Below are positions 12,297-24,000 of a stretch of 64,000 nucleotides of DNA, piece after piece; position 1 is the first letter of the stretch, and every line of letters starts with the position of its first letter. Both the position numbers and the translations under genes were made by a program. The notes under the pieces are model-generated. The model was not told where the DNA came from. It did no database searches and was given only the letters and a program-made list of their open reading frames with translations. The DNA comes from Branchiostoma floridae (lineage: Eukaryota > Chordata > Leptocardii > Amphioxiformes > Branchiostomatidae), in assembly GCF_000003815.2 (NCBI RefSeq), contig NC_049980.1, forward strand, positions 22,023,249 through 22,087,248, given 5' to 3'.

Positions 12297-13574
12297 ATGT
12301 CCAAAGTCCCCGTTCGGTCTGTGCCGCGATTTACGGCATCTCACAACACCCAAACAGTCACCATTTCTCTAGCTACAGGGGCAGAATGCAACAAAATACG
12401 AGCAGACGAGGCAGCACGTTTGGGACTAGCTATTACCCAAAATACCACTCCCAACCAAGCTGATATCGTAGGAGTGTGTTTCACTACATTTTATAGACAG
12501 AGGACAGCACTTAACTTTGCCGCCTTTGTGGTGACCGAGTTACACTCCCCTATCGTCGCAGGGTTCCCATTCTTAGAGGACAATGGCCTTCTCATCACCT
12601 TTGCCAAACAACAGATCCACTTTTCTGATGGCTCCATTGCAACCTACTCTCCATCCAAGGCATCCACAGAGCACTTGAAACCATACATGCAACAGCCACA
12701 GCCACATGTAAATCGGCTGCCTGACAATCTTCCCCACCAACACCACGAAGCTAAGACTGTACGACCCAACAACCATCACATATTCCCCACTGCGGAGGAA
12801 TCAGATACCTATTCCGACGATTCGGACTGCTATTCAGACGATTCGGACTGGTCTCCATATACAGATGATACCTATTCAGACGATTTGGACTACTATCCAG
12901 ACGATTGGGACAGCTCTCTGTATACAGATCATTTAGCCAACTATCCAGACGAACCGGACACCAACACGAATGATCCAGTCAGCTATTCATATGAACCTGG
13001 CATCTACCCGAACAATGTAGACTACTACCCAGACGAACCAGACTCCAACACGAATGAACCTGGCATCTACCCAGACAAATTAGACAACTGTCCGGAGCAG
13101 AGCCACCCACCTGACCCTCCAAAGGAGAAACAGCTTCCTGATCCTCCGGGACAGAAACACCTGTCTCCTCCAGAGCAGAGACACCCACCTGACCCTCCAA
13201 AGGAGAAACACCTACCTGATCCTCCGGGACAGAAACACCTGTCTAGATCTCCGGCGGAGCAGAGACACTCACCTCACCCTCCAAAGGAGAAACGCCTACC
13301 TGATCCTTCAGGACAGAGACACCTGTCTTCTCCAGAGCAGACACAACCAACTGTCCCTGTTCCTCTCGAGCTGAGACACCCACCTGATCCTCTAGAGCAG
13401 AGACACCTGTCTCATCCCACAGGTGCCACTCCACAGGTGCCAGAAGCACTGCATCCGACCATGGTAGAGGCCGACTCCCTACATGTGCAGATTGACTACC
13501 AGAGCACACCTGATCATCCAGCGTATGTTCGTCCTGTGGCTCGGCCCCCACCTAAACCACCCCCGCCTGAGTGA
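12297..13574 (+). CDS. Retropepsin-like ORF with acidic and proline-rich repeats
   Basis: The ORF encodes 425 residues from an ATG. Residues about 20-110 follow a retroviral-type aspartic protease: a first beta strand leading to ATGAECN (residues 26-32) and a distal PIVAGFPFLEDNG (85-97) matching the usual ILGxDFL-type strand. The catalytic Asp expected at position 26 (D-T/S-G-A) is Ala here, so proteolysis is doubtful as written. Residues about 170-265 are an Asp/Tyr-rich repeat (YSDDSD, YPDEPD variants). Residues about 265-390 are a Pro-rich repeat built on HPPDPPKEKHLPDPPGQKHL. There is no polymerase downstream. It lies wholly between the LTRs. It may be a co-opted, structural or decayed product; expression is unknown. 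Confidence 0.72.
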   Translation: MSKVPVRSVPRFTASHNTQTVTISLATGAECNKIRADEAARLGLAITQNTTPNQADIVGVCFTTFYRQRTALNFAAFVVTELHSPIVAGFPFLEDNGLLITFAKQQIHFSDGSIATYSPSKASTEHLKPYMQQPQPHVNRLPDNLPHQHHEAKTVRPNNHHIFPTAEESDTYSDDSDCYSDDSDWSPYTDDTYSDDLDYYPDDWDSSLYTDHLANYPDEPDTNTNDPVSYSYEPGIYPNNVDYYPDEPDSNTNEPGIYPDKLDNCPEQSHPPDPPKEKQLPDPPGQKHLSPPEQRHPPDPPKEKHLPDPPGQKHLSRSPAEQRHSPHPPKEKRLPDPSGQRHLSSPEQTQPTVPVPLELRHPPDPLEQRHLSHPTGATPQVPEALHPTMVEADSLHVQIDYQSTPDHPAYVRPVARPPPKPPPPE

Positions 13575-13627
13575 ATCAATGGAGAGACTGCACTCCAGGA
13601 CAGAAACCCCGTATGCAGAACTTTGCA

Positions 13628-13895
13628 TCAAGGAAAACATAGAACTCGTCCGAGAACTTTGTTTCACAGTTAACTCACACGGTAATATTACATTCGCAAC
13701 AAGGAAGACATAGAACTCGTTCGAGACCTCTGTTCACAGTAGTATTGACTTCCCACCAAGGAGAACATCGAACTCGTCCGAGTATTTTGTTTCACAGTTA
13801 ACTCCCACTGCAGTATTGATTTCACATCAAGGAAAACATAGAACTCGTCCGAGAACTTCGATTCACAGGCCACTCGCACTGCGATATTGCAACTG
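13628..13895. repeat. Tandem repeat, four copies of about 71 bp
   Basis: The motif AACTCGTCCGAG recurs in the context ACATAGAACTCG at about 13637, 13708, 13764 and 13835. Spacings are 71, 56 and 71 bp, and flanking words CACAGTTAACTC and CAAGGAAAACAT are shared between copies. It directly follows the ORF stop, inside the retroelement, so the 3' region expanded by tandem duplication. Confidence 0.75.
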
Positions 13896-14036
13896 TCTCA
13901 TTCCAGTCCTACCATTGTTGGTACAGTTCACAATCCTCCACGTGTGATCTCTGTTTATTGTCACTCCTGAACTTTACAATGCACATAACAAACAATAGAT
14001 GCCCGGTGGTGAAGCTATGTTATGTTTTCTTTTTAA

Positions 14037-14500
14037 GGCTTTCAGCTACTATACCAACTTAGTAGGTTTATTGATACAGTTAGTCAGTATTAACTTAGTT
14101 AACAAGTACTTATATGTATCTTTGATCTGTTAACTATAGTATGTCTTATAAGCTTTCAACGCTATACCATCTTGGTAGGTTTGTTACCACAGTTAGTCAG
14201 TATTAAGCTAGTTAGCATGTCTTTAATTACAAGGTTTAGCTCATAGTTGTAGTGTGGCCAAGGTGTATTCTCAACATACCCTTATATTCCAAAGCTATTA
14301 TTGTTACTTATACCAGGTTTGATATTTGACTATATAGGTACTTGTGTATTTTGAAGTTCCGTAGCTGATAGTGATAAATCATATGTACTCACATAGTAAA
14401 TAGTTCCTTACTACCAGATTTAGTCTTCCACTATATTTACTCGTATATTCCCAAGTTATTTAGCTGATACCTCACCATGTATGTACTTCATACTCTAAAC
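14037..14500. repeat. Diverged tandem repeats in retroelement 3' region
   Basis: Two copies about 113 bp apart share CTATACCA(A/T)CTT(A/G)GTAGGTTT and ACAGTTAGTCAGTATTAA (copies near 14048 and 14161). A weaker pair about 100 bp apart (near 14316 and 14415) shares TACCAG(G/A)TTT and TTTAGCTGATA-like words. The region is AT-rich and non-coding. Confidence 0.6.
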
Positions 14501-14522
14501 AACGTTACCTACCAGAGTCAGT

Positions 14523-14843
14523 AATTTAAAGGAAAGGAAAGTGGTCACATAGCGAGACAGTAACTGTACGGAAGAGAGAAGGACGTAACTACCACGCTAC
14601 CTAAAGAAACAGCAATTGTAAGAGAGAGAAGGAAGGAAAGATCATGCTATCTAAAGAGACAGTAACTGTAAGCGTTATAGAGAAGGAAGAAACGATAATA
14701 CCACCTAGAAATACTGTATCTGTAAGAGAGAGATGAAGGAAGGAAAGAAATCACGCCGCTAAGATTAATAATAGTTGGGCATAGCTAGTTGGTGTAAAGT
14801 ACAATGTAGTAAGAGAGATAGAAATAAGGAAGGAAAACGATCA
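14523..14843 (+). repeat. Polypurine-tract modules before the 3' LTR
   Basis: A purine-rich word of the type GAGAGAGAAGGAAGGAAAG recurs about five times at 60-90 bp spacing. It is usually followed by a short block ending in ACAGTAACTGTA or similar. The last copy (AAATAAGGAAGGAAAACGA, 14823-14841) sits next to the 3' LTR where a plus-strand priming polypurine tract belongs. The copy before it (about 14735-14757) is also followed by TCACGCC, the bases that begin the LTR. Confidence 0.7.
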
Positions 14844-15005
14844 CGCCACCCATGTTGGTTTATGTTAATAACACCCCTATGTTATGATGGTTTAGTCCGA
14901 CCACCGACTCCTGCCGTACGGCCATGTCTGAATAAAGCTCCTCAAGTTAGTTGCACTTGTGTCGCCCGTGAGTCGTCCCTTTAGCGATCCTTGTACCCAC
15001 TGGCG
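14844..15005 (+). repeat. 3' LTR
   Basis: On reading, it is base-for-base the same as the 5' copy over 162 bp (163 counting one shared flanking A), including the internal AATAAA. The sequence after it (CAACACTGGG) differs from the primer site that follows the 5' copy, so this is the outer end of the element. Confidence 0.87.
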
Positions 15006-18000
15006 CAACACTGGGCCACTCAGATCTCCAGTTCTGTGATAGAAAGCGTCCGTGATGGATCTTCCAAGGAAATGTCGTGAATATTTGCCGATTGGGGCCA
15101 GTACGTGACGATAGAACGGTAAGTAAGTTATCCTATTCAGGATTCTGTGCCAGAATCTCCTTCCAATCTTGTCTGTTTGGCGGGATATCACGAAATCCTA
15201 ATGTAGTAGTGTCTGATTTCTGTACAGCGTGTATTTCACCTTTTCCCGTATACAGATTCGTGGACATGGTGGTGGACGTGCTAGGCTGTGCTCTGGTCGA
15301 TGTAATAGTATCTCAATATTTGGAAATAATTCACAGCCAAGCTAGATCGTACTGAATTATCAAGCGTATAGCATGGGGATATATATAAATTCTTTAATCT
15401 GCCTGTGCATCGTACCATTAGAGTTACCGAACGCGCGGTTTCCGTTCATGTCTGGCAGATATTGAAACTGTATGGTACCGGTAGACCCGTCAGCCGTTCG
15501 TATGCCCAATACTGGCAACAGGAGGTAATGTGCATAGATAGATCCATGGCGCTGATAGGGATGGTCTACACGCCGCACGCGTTCCAGTGGACCCGTGAGG
15601 TGGTGATCTTCCTACTATAAATGTAAATGGTAATAAAGGTACGCGCGACTCACTTTTATTACTGACACTTTATCACTTCGCTTCTCAAAGGAATAGATTT
15701 GGCCGCGTCTATAGATTTATGAGCTCAGTGTGTTTCACGATAAGCCCAGTCTAGCGCCTAGGGTGGCTGTTCTGTGGCGTGAAGCGTGTGCAAAGGCAAG
15801 GAAGCAAACATTGTCCCATGTGAGGTACTAGTGCAGAAATGTATATGTTGAGATGATCAAAACATGTCCGTGCTGCACAACGCTCGCTACGTTTCGGACG
15901 TTTCATGGTGTAAATTATCCAGTCTTCTGGTCTCTCCCATATTGTCTCCCATATTGGCATTCCGAAATAACACTGACCAGTGCTGAGGTCACTCCCCAAG
16001 AGGGTTCAGAAATAAGACATCAAAGGCAGGGGTCGAGATGACCAACTGATGACCCCATGCCATCAACACAGAACACATGGAGAATCCAACCCTGGATACA
16101 AAACCTCCTTCTGTGTGTAGAATCACCCCCCTCGGGTAGTCCCGACGATAACATATATATATTCACCAAGGAGGTTATCACATTTCTTGAGCCCCACAGT
16201 AACAATGTGACGTTGTATGCCCTCCACCAGTCTTGTTATTGGACAAGGGACATCAGAGATTCAAAGCTTTTAGTACGTCTATAACACAGATCGCGTGCTG
16301 TTCCCTACCCGGCTATAGCTCTCTGGCTGGCTTACTCCTCTATGTCAGGCTACCATGAAATGGCTAGACTAATAATGATTATAGATTTAGAACCCTTTAT
16401 TTTATTAGAATTCTAGCAAAGAGCATCGGAATCATCGTAAGAAGGTAGGTTCATCCAATGAGGCTTGATATGATCCACCTCCTTCATGCACCTACGTCAA
16501 TAGTTATTTCTTAATGGCTCTGACGACTTATGATCCAGTGTGGTGTCATCAAGTGCCTCTTATCTCTGCTCTTATTCCATGTTTTGTAATTTTACGGCTT
16601 TCAATAACACGCGTCCTAAAAATTATTTACGATGATTCGCTACCTCTTATTTCTTAGAACACGTGTTACGTTACCTTTTCAATCTGCGCACCCTGTTCTT
16701 AGATTTATGTGTTCTGGCGAGTATCCAACATGTGAGTCACTGATAGAAACAGAGTGTATTGAAGCAGAAATCAGGATTACTGCTGACAGTTACAACTGCC
16801 AAGAACGAAGGAACAAATAGTTATAGATAAGCTCAGTTAGCTTGAGTTATGATTACTGACAGTGTACGGTGTTGCTTGTAGGGTTGTCACTTGACATCAT
16901 CAGCGAGCTGTTTCCAGAGCCTAAACAGGCTGCAGGAACAACATAGCCACTTCCCTCAAGGAAATGTTTACCACTACCCCTTTCAGTGAGAATCTTGAGT
17001 TATACCTTCTGAGAGAAGAGACTTTCCTATCTGAATGTAAGGATCTACTAATAGTGCTATCTAGTACCAGAGACTCTGAGTGTGGTAAATATTGCCTAGG
17101 GGCCAAGGAGCTGGCCTGTGCGGATCATGGAAGCTGTTTGGCACCCAGGCTAGGCTTTAGCCTTTAGGTCTTGTCGTGAATCTTAAATGATTTCGTTGCT
17201 ATCTGTCACATGACGGTTGTGAGACTTGTGAGCGCAGACATGCGTGACCCCAATGCCTTGCTGTGATGACTCAGACAGCAGCCCTGAGCCTCATCACTCC
17301 CGTGAGTTGGCCCCAGTCGTGTGGAACATTACCCCCATCCATCATATGACGAAGAACCAAACGCTACTGAGGGAGTTCCCGGTCATCCTTCTCATGCACA
17401 TAACACGCAGATAACACGTTACTACAAGTGGTCGCTCACTCGCCCTGCCTGGCTTCTGGTGGTGAGGAGTGTTTGCTTCTATTAGAGGCAACACAGGTGT
17501 TTCTGTGAGAGAATCCAGTCGTTTGTGGTGAGTAGGTATAACCTTAATGATGTTATATTATTGTACGGTTATGTAACAAGCGTAGAGGCTGCTTGATCTG
17601 GGTGACGTGATTCCCGCCTTACATTTGAAGTTGATGTTGAATGGTAGGCCTGCGTGTTATGTTTGATAATGTCACTTCTCCACTTAGAACATCTAGCATA
17701 AATGACACAGTTCCATTGCACATTCTGCCATGTATGTATTCCTCGTACATGTGTGTATTATCAAAGTTTTAGCCCATCATAACAAAATCGTATCTATATT
17801 GACTCTGCTAAGGTGGAGGTGACTGTAATAACCACTTAATATCGCGTCTTTTATTTGCTTTGTTAGTTATCCGGTTGTGACACTGAATTATCGCCAGCAA
17901 GGTCAACGTCAAGTGGAAATGAATGGGGTCTAACCTGCATCTTTGTTCTTTCACATTTTCTGGAACACATGTAGTACATAACCTTCACGTCCTCTCAATT

Positions 18001-20607
18001 GATGGTGATTGGTGTTTGAACTAATTGGGGTCAAATTATCCAAACATAGGCCAAGGGCGCAAGTAAACATGATCGACAACCACCGCTGAAGGTCGCATGG
18101 GTTGTAACGTGAGTCCGAGTAATTTGGCTGGTTTACAGGAGTTAAGGGAAGTCTGACTTGTCCCACATCCTCCTGACTTTTATCTACCCCGGAAACAAGT
18201 CAGCAGGGTAGTAGTACCAAACACATTACTTTTCCGTAGTTAGGCGAGATGGGATCTATCCCCGGTTTGGCTATCACGTTTTTCCTTTGGTAAAACTTGT
18301 ATCAGTAAAGCGTCCAGGAGACAAGGCAATATGCTACAGATCAAGTAAGAAATAATTAGAGTGGGATCGAATTAGCCTGAGTCAAAATTAGATCCCGCGA
18401 GAGAGTACCGACCGCTAATGGAGTTTAACTTGTTTGACTTTTGCCATTTGAGCTGTGCATGTAATATGGGGAGATATATGATTGAATATAGTCTGCTGAC
18501 ACGGCGCGTTCTGTACCGCATGTCGAGCCCTCTATTGGCCCAGTTATGCCCTCATCCGCTGCTGCAATCTAGTCATACGTTTAATTCTATCTTCTGTCTG
18601 GGCGGTTTATCTTAAAAGCTTTTTTGGAACGAAGACAAGTCGAGTTCGGTAATTGTACGAGGCGGATAAATCCCCTCTCTTGGTGGGTAATTCATCACTT
18701 GTTTGAATGTGTAACAGTCGGATTAGGAAGTTATTGGGTAGTTTTCTACACAACTCCGATCATCAGTTGTTACCGTCGTGATGTCGTGCAGAAATCTCAT
18801 TAGATCGAGAGGGAAGATACTCCGTTGATCTTCTTATTGAATTTTCTATAGGTAAAAACTAAAAGTAATTATTTTGCACACGTCTGAACTGTCATGATCA
18901 TTACACTATCTTACGACACAATCATACAATGTCATTAAATTGACATCAGCTCATCGTATCATTAGTATGATTACTTAAGTTTAGGATGGCAAAAAAGTAA
19001 GTCCCAGCGGGAGCCAAACGTATAGCATTTCTTCTCGAGGGCTATCTAATTCTAAATTTAGTATCTACCACAAAAACTCGTGACCATAGTTTGTCCAAAA
19101 CACGAGATATTAGAGCACGAGATGTCAAACCCTGAAGTTCCACTGGAGTACTAAATCAAGCCGCAAGGGGGCCCAAAAGCTAAAACCTACCCACTTACCA
19201 AATATCAAGACAATCCACCCAGGGTCTTCTAGAGTTGTAGTATTGACAGACAGACACACGCGAACCCTCCTGCCTGAAGTATAATCACCCATTTTCAATG
19301 GAGGTATAAATAGGAGTTTATTTGCAAGGTCGTGCCCGAGGGCTAATTGCAAGTACATGGTATAAACATAGTAGATATACAAGTGACAATGGACAGTTAC
19401 GAACAACATTCTACTCTAATACTAGTGTTGGTTATATAAATAACACAGTAGCTTCGTCAGAGGCACAGCTGAAGGACATCTGAGTTTGGATCGGGGGCTG
19501 AGGAGGGACACGGGAAGTCCATTGTGTACAGCATACGTCAACAATCGCCTGTAACAGGTCATACTCGCCTCAGCGCTCCAAACTGTTACCAAACCTGAAA
19601 CAACCACCCATTAAGCTAAAAACACCTTACTCGTCAGAAAGTTACTCTGTGGTATGTGTATATGTCAACAGATGTTCTATACAAGACTTTCAGCCGATCG
19701 TGTGCGTTGGTGGAATGCCTTTCATCTGGTTATTGAGTAGCATGAAGCGGCCAGCGCAGTCAAACTGGCGATATGTTGATCCGAAGTGACGCGAAATTGC
19801 GTGCAATGCCCTCTAGTGCATGTCCACGGAGTGGGAACCATATGGTAGGCATCAGTATATTCAAAGTCATGGAAACAGATTTAAGGCTAATAGTATAATA
19901 AGTCTTCACTTAAACTTTGCTGAATGAACGTAGAGTGCTTAAAGTAAACTTTTTTTATCAAGAGTCGCTGGTATACACATTCGTAAGTCAGCCTATTCAC
20001 ATGTGCACACTCAGACGATGACTCACCATGGCTTTGTTTTAGACAGTGTTAGCCCATGCATATATATTGAAGTTTAAGGACTTTTTGATGAGATAAGTTA
20101 ATTCGTGCAAGACCTTAAATGTCATAATCCTGTGTGTCTAGATAGATGATTCATCAATAAGGCTACCGATCCTGAAATACACGTAATTTTGATGTTTGGA
20201 AACTTTGCTGTAGAATGAATAGGACAATGCTATCATTGAAATCAATTTACTCCTATAGTCCTAACGGCTCCTTGCGGAGGTGTTTCAAAATCAGTGTCTT
20301 AAACTCTTGATACAACGTCTCTCTCTGACATTTTATATGTACATTGAAATCTTTCAATGCCGATATTTCTCATTATGAGGATGACGAAGCATGACACATC
20401 CCATTGTTTTAGTGCACGACATCAAAATGTCAGAGAAAACTCGTGCATAGAAATTGAAGTATTAGTACAGTAATGACTTTACCAAGCCGACCGGCTGTTC
20501 CTGAAGGGATGGTGACTCAGCCTCTTGCGTTGATGTTGCACGGACTTTGTCGTGTTATATTAACGGACGTAACGATTTGGCTCGTGATCCCGCCAACTCT
20601 GGGAGTT
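15006..20607. other. Long gene-free stretch
   Basis: No exon chain, RNA gene or recognised protein was found over 5.6 kb. Frames stay under about 95 codons without family resemblance. A non-coding exon of a distant gene could hide here without my being able to see it. Confidence 0.5.
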
Positions 20608-21001
20608 AAGGCCTAGAAAAATTAATGTTGTGTTTCTGATTACGGTCCTGTAAGAATAGGGTCGATATGTATGGGCTCTCCTCTCTGTTTTTGTTCCAGC
20701 CGAACTGATCCAACATACAGTATATCAACGTAACAACTGAAATACATCAGGACACCGGGATTCAACGGGATGTCTACTGAATATATCATTAAAACGCAGG
20801 GTGTAAAAAGGGGATATAGGTTTTGATTTAATTTCTTTTTTATCGCAACAGAATGTTAAAACTCCATTCTGTAACGTTTTCATCACTCAGATGTCAAATG
20901 GATGTTTTAGATGCCTTGGTTGACCGAAAAAAGCCAGGATAGGTAGGTTTTTGCTAGGGACGGTTGAGTAACCTCAAACACAACATTTTTTCCTAGGCCT
21001 T
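20608..21001. mobile_element. Putative 394-bp TIR element
   Basis: The left end (20608-20645, starting AAGGCCTAGAAAAA) and the reverse complement of the right end (20964-21001, AAGGCCTAGGAAAAA) align for about 36 bp through a shared ATGTTGTGTTT, with small indels. The interior is AT-rich and carries no transposase. Sequence just outside each end is also partly similar (GGCTCGTGATCC and GGCTTGTGATCC), so the true limits may lie further out. Transposon class is undetermined. Confidence 0.5.
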
Positions 21002-24000
21002 GTGACGAGCTGGCTTGTGATCCAGCCATCTCAGGGAGGTAATGGGCATCAGGATAAGATAATTACTAAGGATGGCACGGAGCAAGAAGGATAAATGATC
21101 CTTTCAAGGCGCAATGGAAAGATACCTACCAACTGTTCTAAGGGAATTTCTTCTGTCTGTTGCAAAGAAAACTCTGGGAAAAGGGGTTGTTGTTGATTCA
21201 CATTGGAAGGTTTTGTCTTTAGTATCTCAGGGTGAAAGTGTGGATCTATCGCAACTCGTGTAATTATCTTTAGATGAAATAGATGCACCTCTGCTAGGTA
21301 GTATTTGAACAATAGGACTCATTTTAGAAAATTAGAAACTTCAAAATTACGCCCGCTTACAACCCCTATGACCTAATTTGTTGAGGGAGAAAATTAGCTT
21401 CATCACATACCTGAGTCATCTGCTGTGCTCAAAGATCCGGATCGATGATATGACAACTTTATTACCAACTTTATTACACGTTACAGCCCCTTGTGAGTAC
21501 TTTGGCTGTGTTTGGCACCGGACCATATCCAACTCAGAATTGGGTCAATTTGTTGTCATCACGTACGCGCCTGTCGCACTGGTCGGTCGGTAGGGAGTGA
21601 TCACATCGCCCTGTATCCGCTTCTGTGTGCGTATCTGGTGAAACATCTTTCTCTGTAAAGCACACAGCTACTGCTCAGCTGATTGTTGAGTTACGGGGTG
21701 GAAGGTAGGTGAGGCTAGCTTTCTTTTCATATTCTGTGATCTGTATGCCGTGTTTGCGAGCCCTACCTTACATGATATTATGCTTGGATTGATGCCAAAA
21801 AGTCTTACATCAATAAGTGCTATTTTGATTTGTTCCAACAACCTGTACTGTGAATAGTAAGAATAGCACGCAGTTCCGTTCCTGTCATACAAACGTGTGA
21901 ATGTCATCTCACCAGGTCTGTTTTCAGATACGAAATTACTGCGCGCTTAGAGGCGGTAATTAGAACATTCCGGTCAACACGTCCGCGACCTTAGCAAGGT
22001 AACAACTGGTAAGGCATATGTCCGGGCGTGTGGAGTAAAACAACAGGGCCGCATGTTCTGTCAAATGTAGACATGTCAGGTCGACCACTTCTGAGCATTT
22101 CAGTGCACAGGTGGCACAGTCTTCAACTGTAACTGACTTTACCACCAGGAAGCTTTAGAATGTTTCATTAACAAATTCAGCACCATGGAGAGGGGTACCA
22201 TCTTCTTTGCTCCTTTGCAGGAAAAATGCTCCTGGCCCCCATACTCATGATTCTAGAAGAAAAAAACTCCTCAGTAGTTCCCGTAGGCCCCTAGACGTAA
22301 CGTTAACCACGAAAATGCGTTGAACTATCAAATATTTTTCTTCTTTGCTGTCGTTGCTCTCAGTCTGCTACTCAGTGTTCTTGCTCTGAGCTGTAAACGC
22401 CTGTTAACTGTGTGATTTTTATTCGTACTACGGTTTTGGTTTATGATGCCCGAAAGATGACACCAGAACTTCTGGTTCTAAACATTTTCTTCTGTCTGTC
22501 ACGACGGTGGAACAGATGGTCGTCGACGTTGTTGGTTTTCAAATGGAATATTACCTTTTATCAAACTGCGGAAGGAATAGCAAATGTCTTAATCCTGTTG
22601 TCTCTAAGTCCACTTGCCTGATGGGTTTTACCATCTGCCGAGTTTTCTTCGCGTTTCCATAGACTCTGCTGAAGAACAGATGGTATTTTGCCACCGTCAT
22701 TGCCAGCCTTGTAGCTATGATGAGAATGCCTCAATTGCTAGGATACTAGGCGAGTGGCCAGCCTTTTGAAGGATTATGCATGTAGTTCTGTATTCTATCC
22801 CATTTCAGCTGTTTTGGTGCTGTTTCTCCACTTTTAGTCTTTAAATGCGACAGATTTCTCCCAAATGCCTTCATGTGCGTAATTGGTCGTTTGTGCTATA
22901 TGGTTTCCTTGCGCCGCGATGCGGTTGTTCTTGAATGTGCAGGCTTTAAGACTTACGATCTTTTATCGGGGCCGACATGATTTCGTTCAAGTCGGAACAA
23001 ACTTCTTGACATTTGTAAATCGCTTTGGAAATGCCCCAAATGGGATATGTGTTTTCTGTATCAGGAAATTCCGTTTCCCCACAACGTCACGTTTGTGATC
23101 GATCACAAAACAGCTGCTAAATTACATCACCTCCCCACGCTTCGCTGTCAAGATTGCCCAAACAGAGTCCAGAATTCTAGAAAGTAAATTGTTCGAAAAA
23201 ATATTTTGCCACCGCATTACCTACCCCCTAGCCTGAGTGTCGTCCTAAGTAGTTTACCCATTCTCTTCACCGTACAGTAACTGGGATGACACTCAGACTA
23301 CCACACCCTCCAAAGTTTCAGCGCAAAGAGCGATGAACATCAAAGCGGGAAATATGCACCGTATTTGCCATGGCACTGCCAAACTTTCCTTACATGTACT
23401 AGTAGGTTATATTGTCCGTGACCGGAGTTAAAGCTTAATCTCATCATAACAAACAATGTCACGGTCTCTTACAAAACTGTTTGACCAGGAATGTAACTTG
23501 TGACATCTATATAAGGTCGTTTACGGTATTTCCCCACATCCGGCTGTTCCCCTGCCTCCGGCAAGGAGACCAGAAACATTCTTTTACAGACGTCAACACG
23601 GAAATATTTTCAGTGATAGGGCTGGCGAGCACAGAGCTGCATGTTTCAGAAAAGCCCCGTTTTCTTCAGCCAAATCTCATGGTTTGGAGTGTTCTTCCTT
23701 GTGTGCTGGGAGGTATGTTAGTTTCATTACGGTCAGAAGGGTTCCTGTGATATAGGCAGGGGTTAACATGTGGAAAATTGATGGTTACACAGTAACGTAC
23801 AAATATTCTAGGAATCGTGACAAGTTATTCGATAGGGCTTACTTTTGTTTAGGGTTAAACGTTTGAGGTTGGAAGGCTATAGCTACAGTATGATGGGGCC
23901 TTCAGCGAAGGCTATAATTCCACTGAGGAGTGCATGTGTGAATATAAGGCCTACAGGAGTTTCTGACATGTCAAACACACACACTCAGGCGCGCTCATCA

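Larger units (their letters stand above)
10955..15005 (+). mobile_element. Non-autonomous LTR retrotransposon, about 4.05 kb
   Basis: Two direct repeats of 162 bp (10955-11116 and 14844-15005) appear identical on reading and flank 3.7 kb. Directly after the first comes TGGTGGCAGCG, complementary to the 3' end of an animal tRNA-Leu (acceptor stem plus CCA), as a reverse-transcription primer site should be. Directly before the second is a purine-rich tract. The interior has one long ORF with a retropepsin-like start and no reverse transcriptase, RNase H or integrase, so it must rely on a helper element. LTR identity implies a recent insertion. The LTR ends are CGCCA...TGGCG, not TG...CA. A target duplication is unclear (perhaps CAA). 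Confidence 0.87.

Noticed and set aside
13243-13551. Minus-strand frame with repeated VSALEDQVGVS-like units
   Set aside because: It is the antisense reading of the proline-rich repeat ORF; the plus strand carries the ATG and protease-like start.
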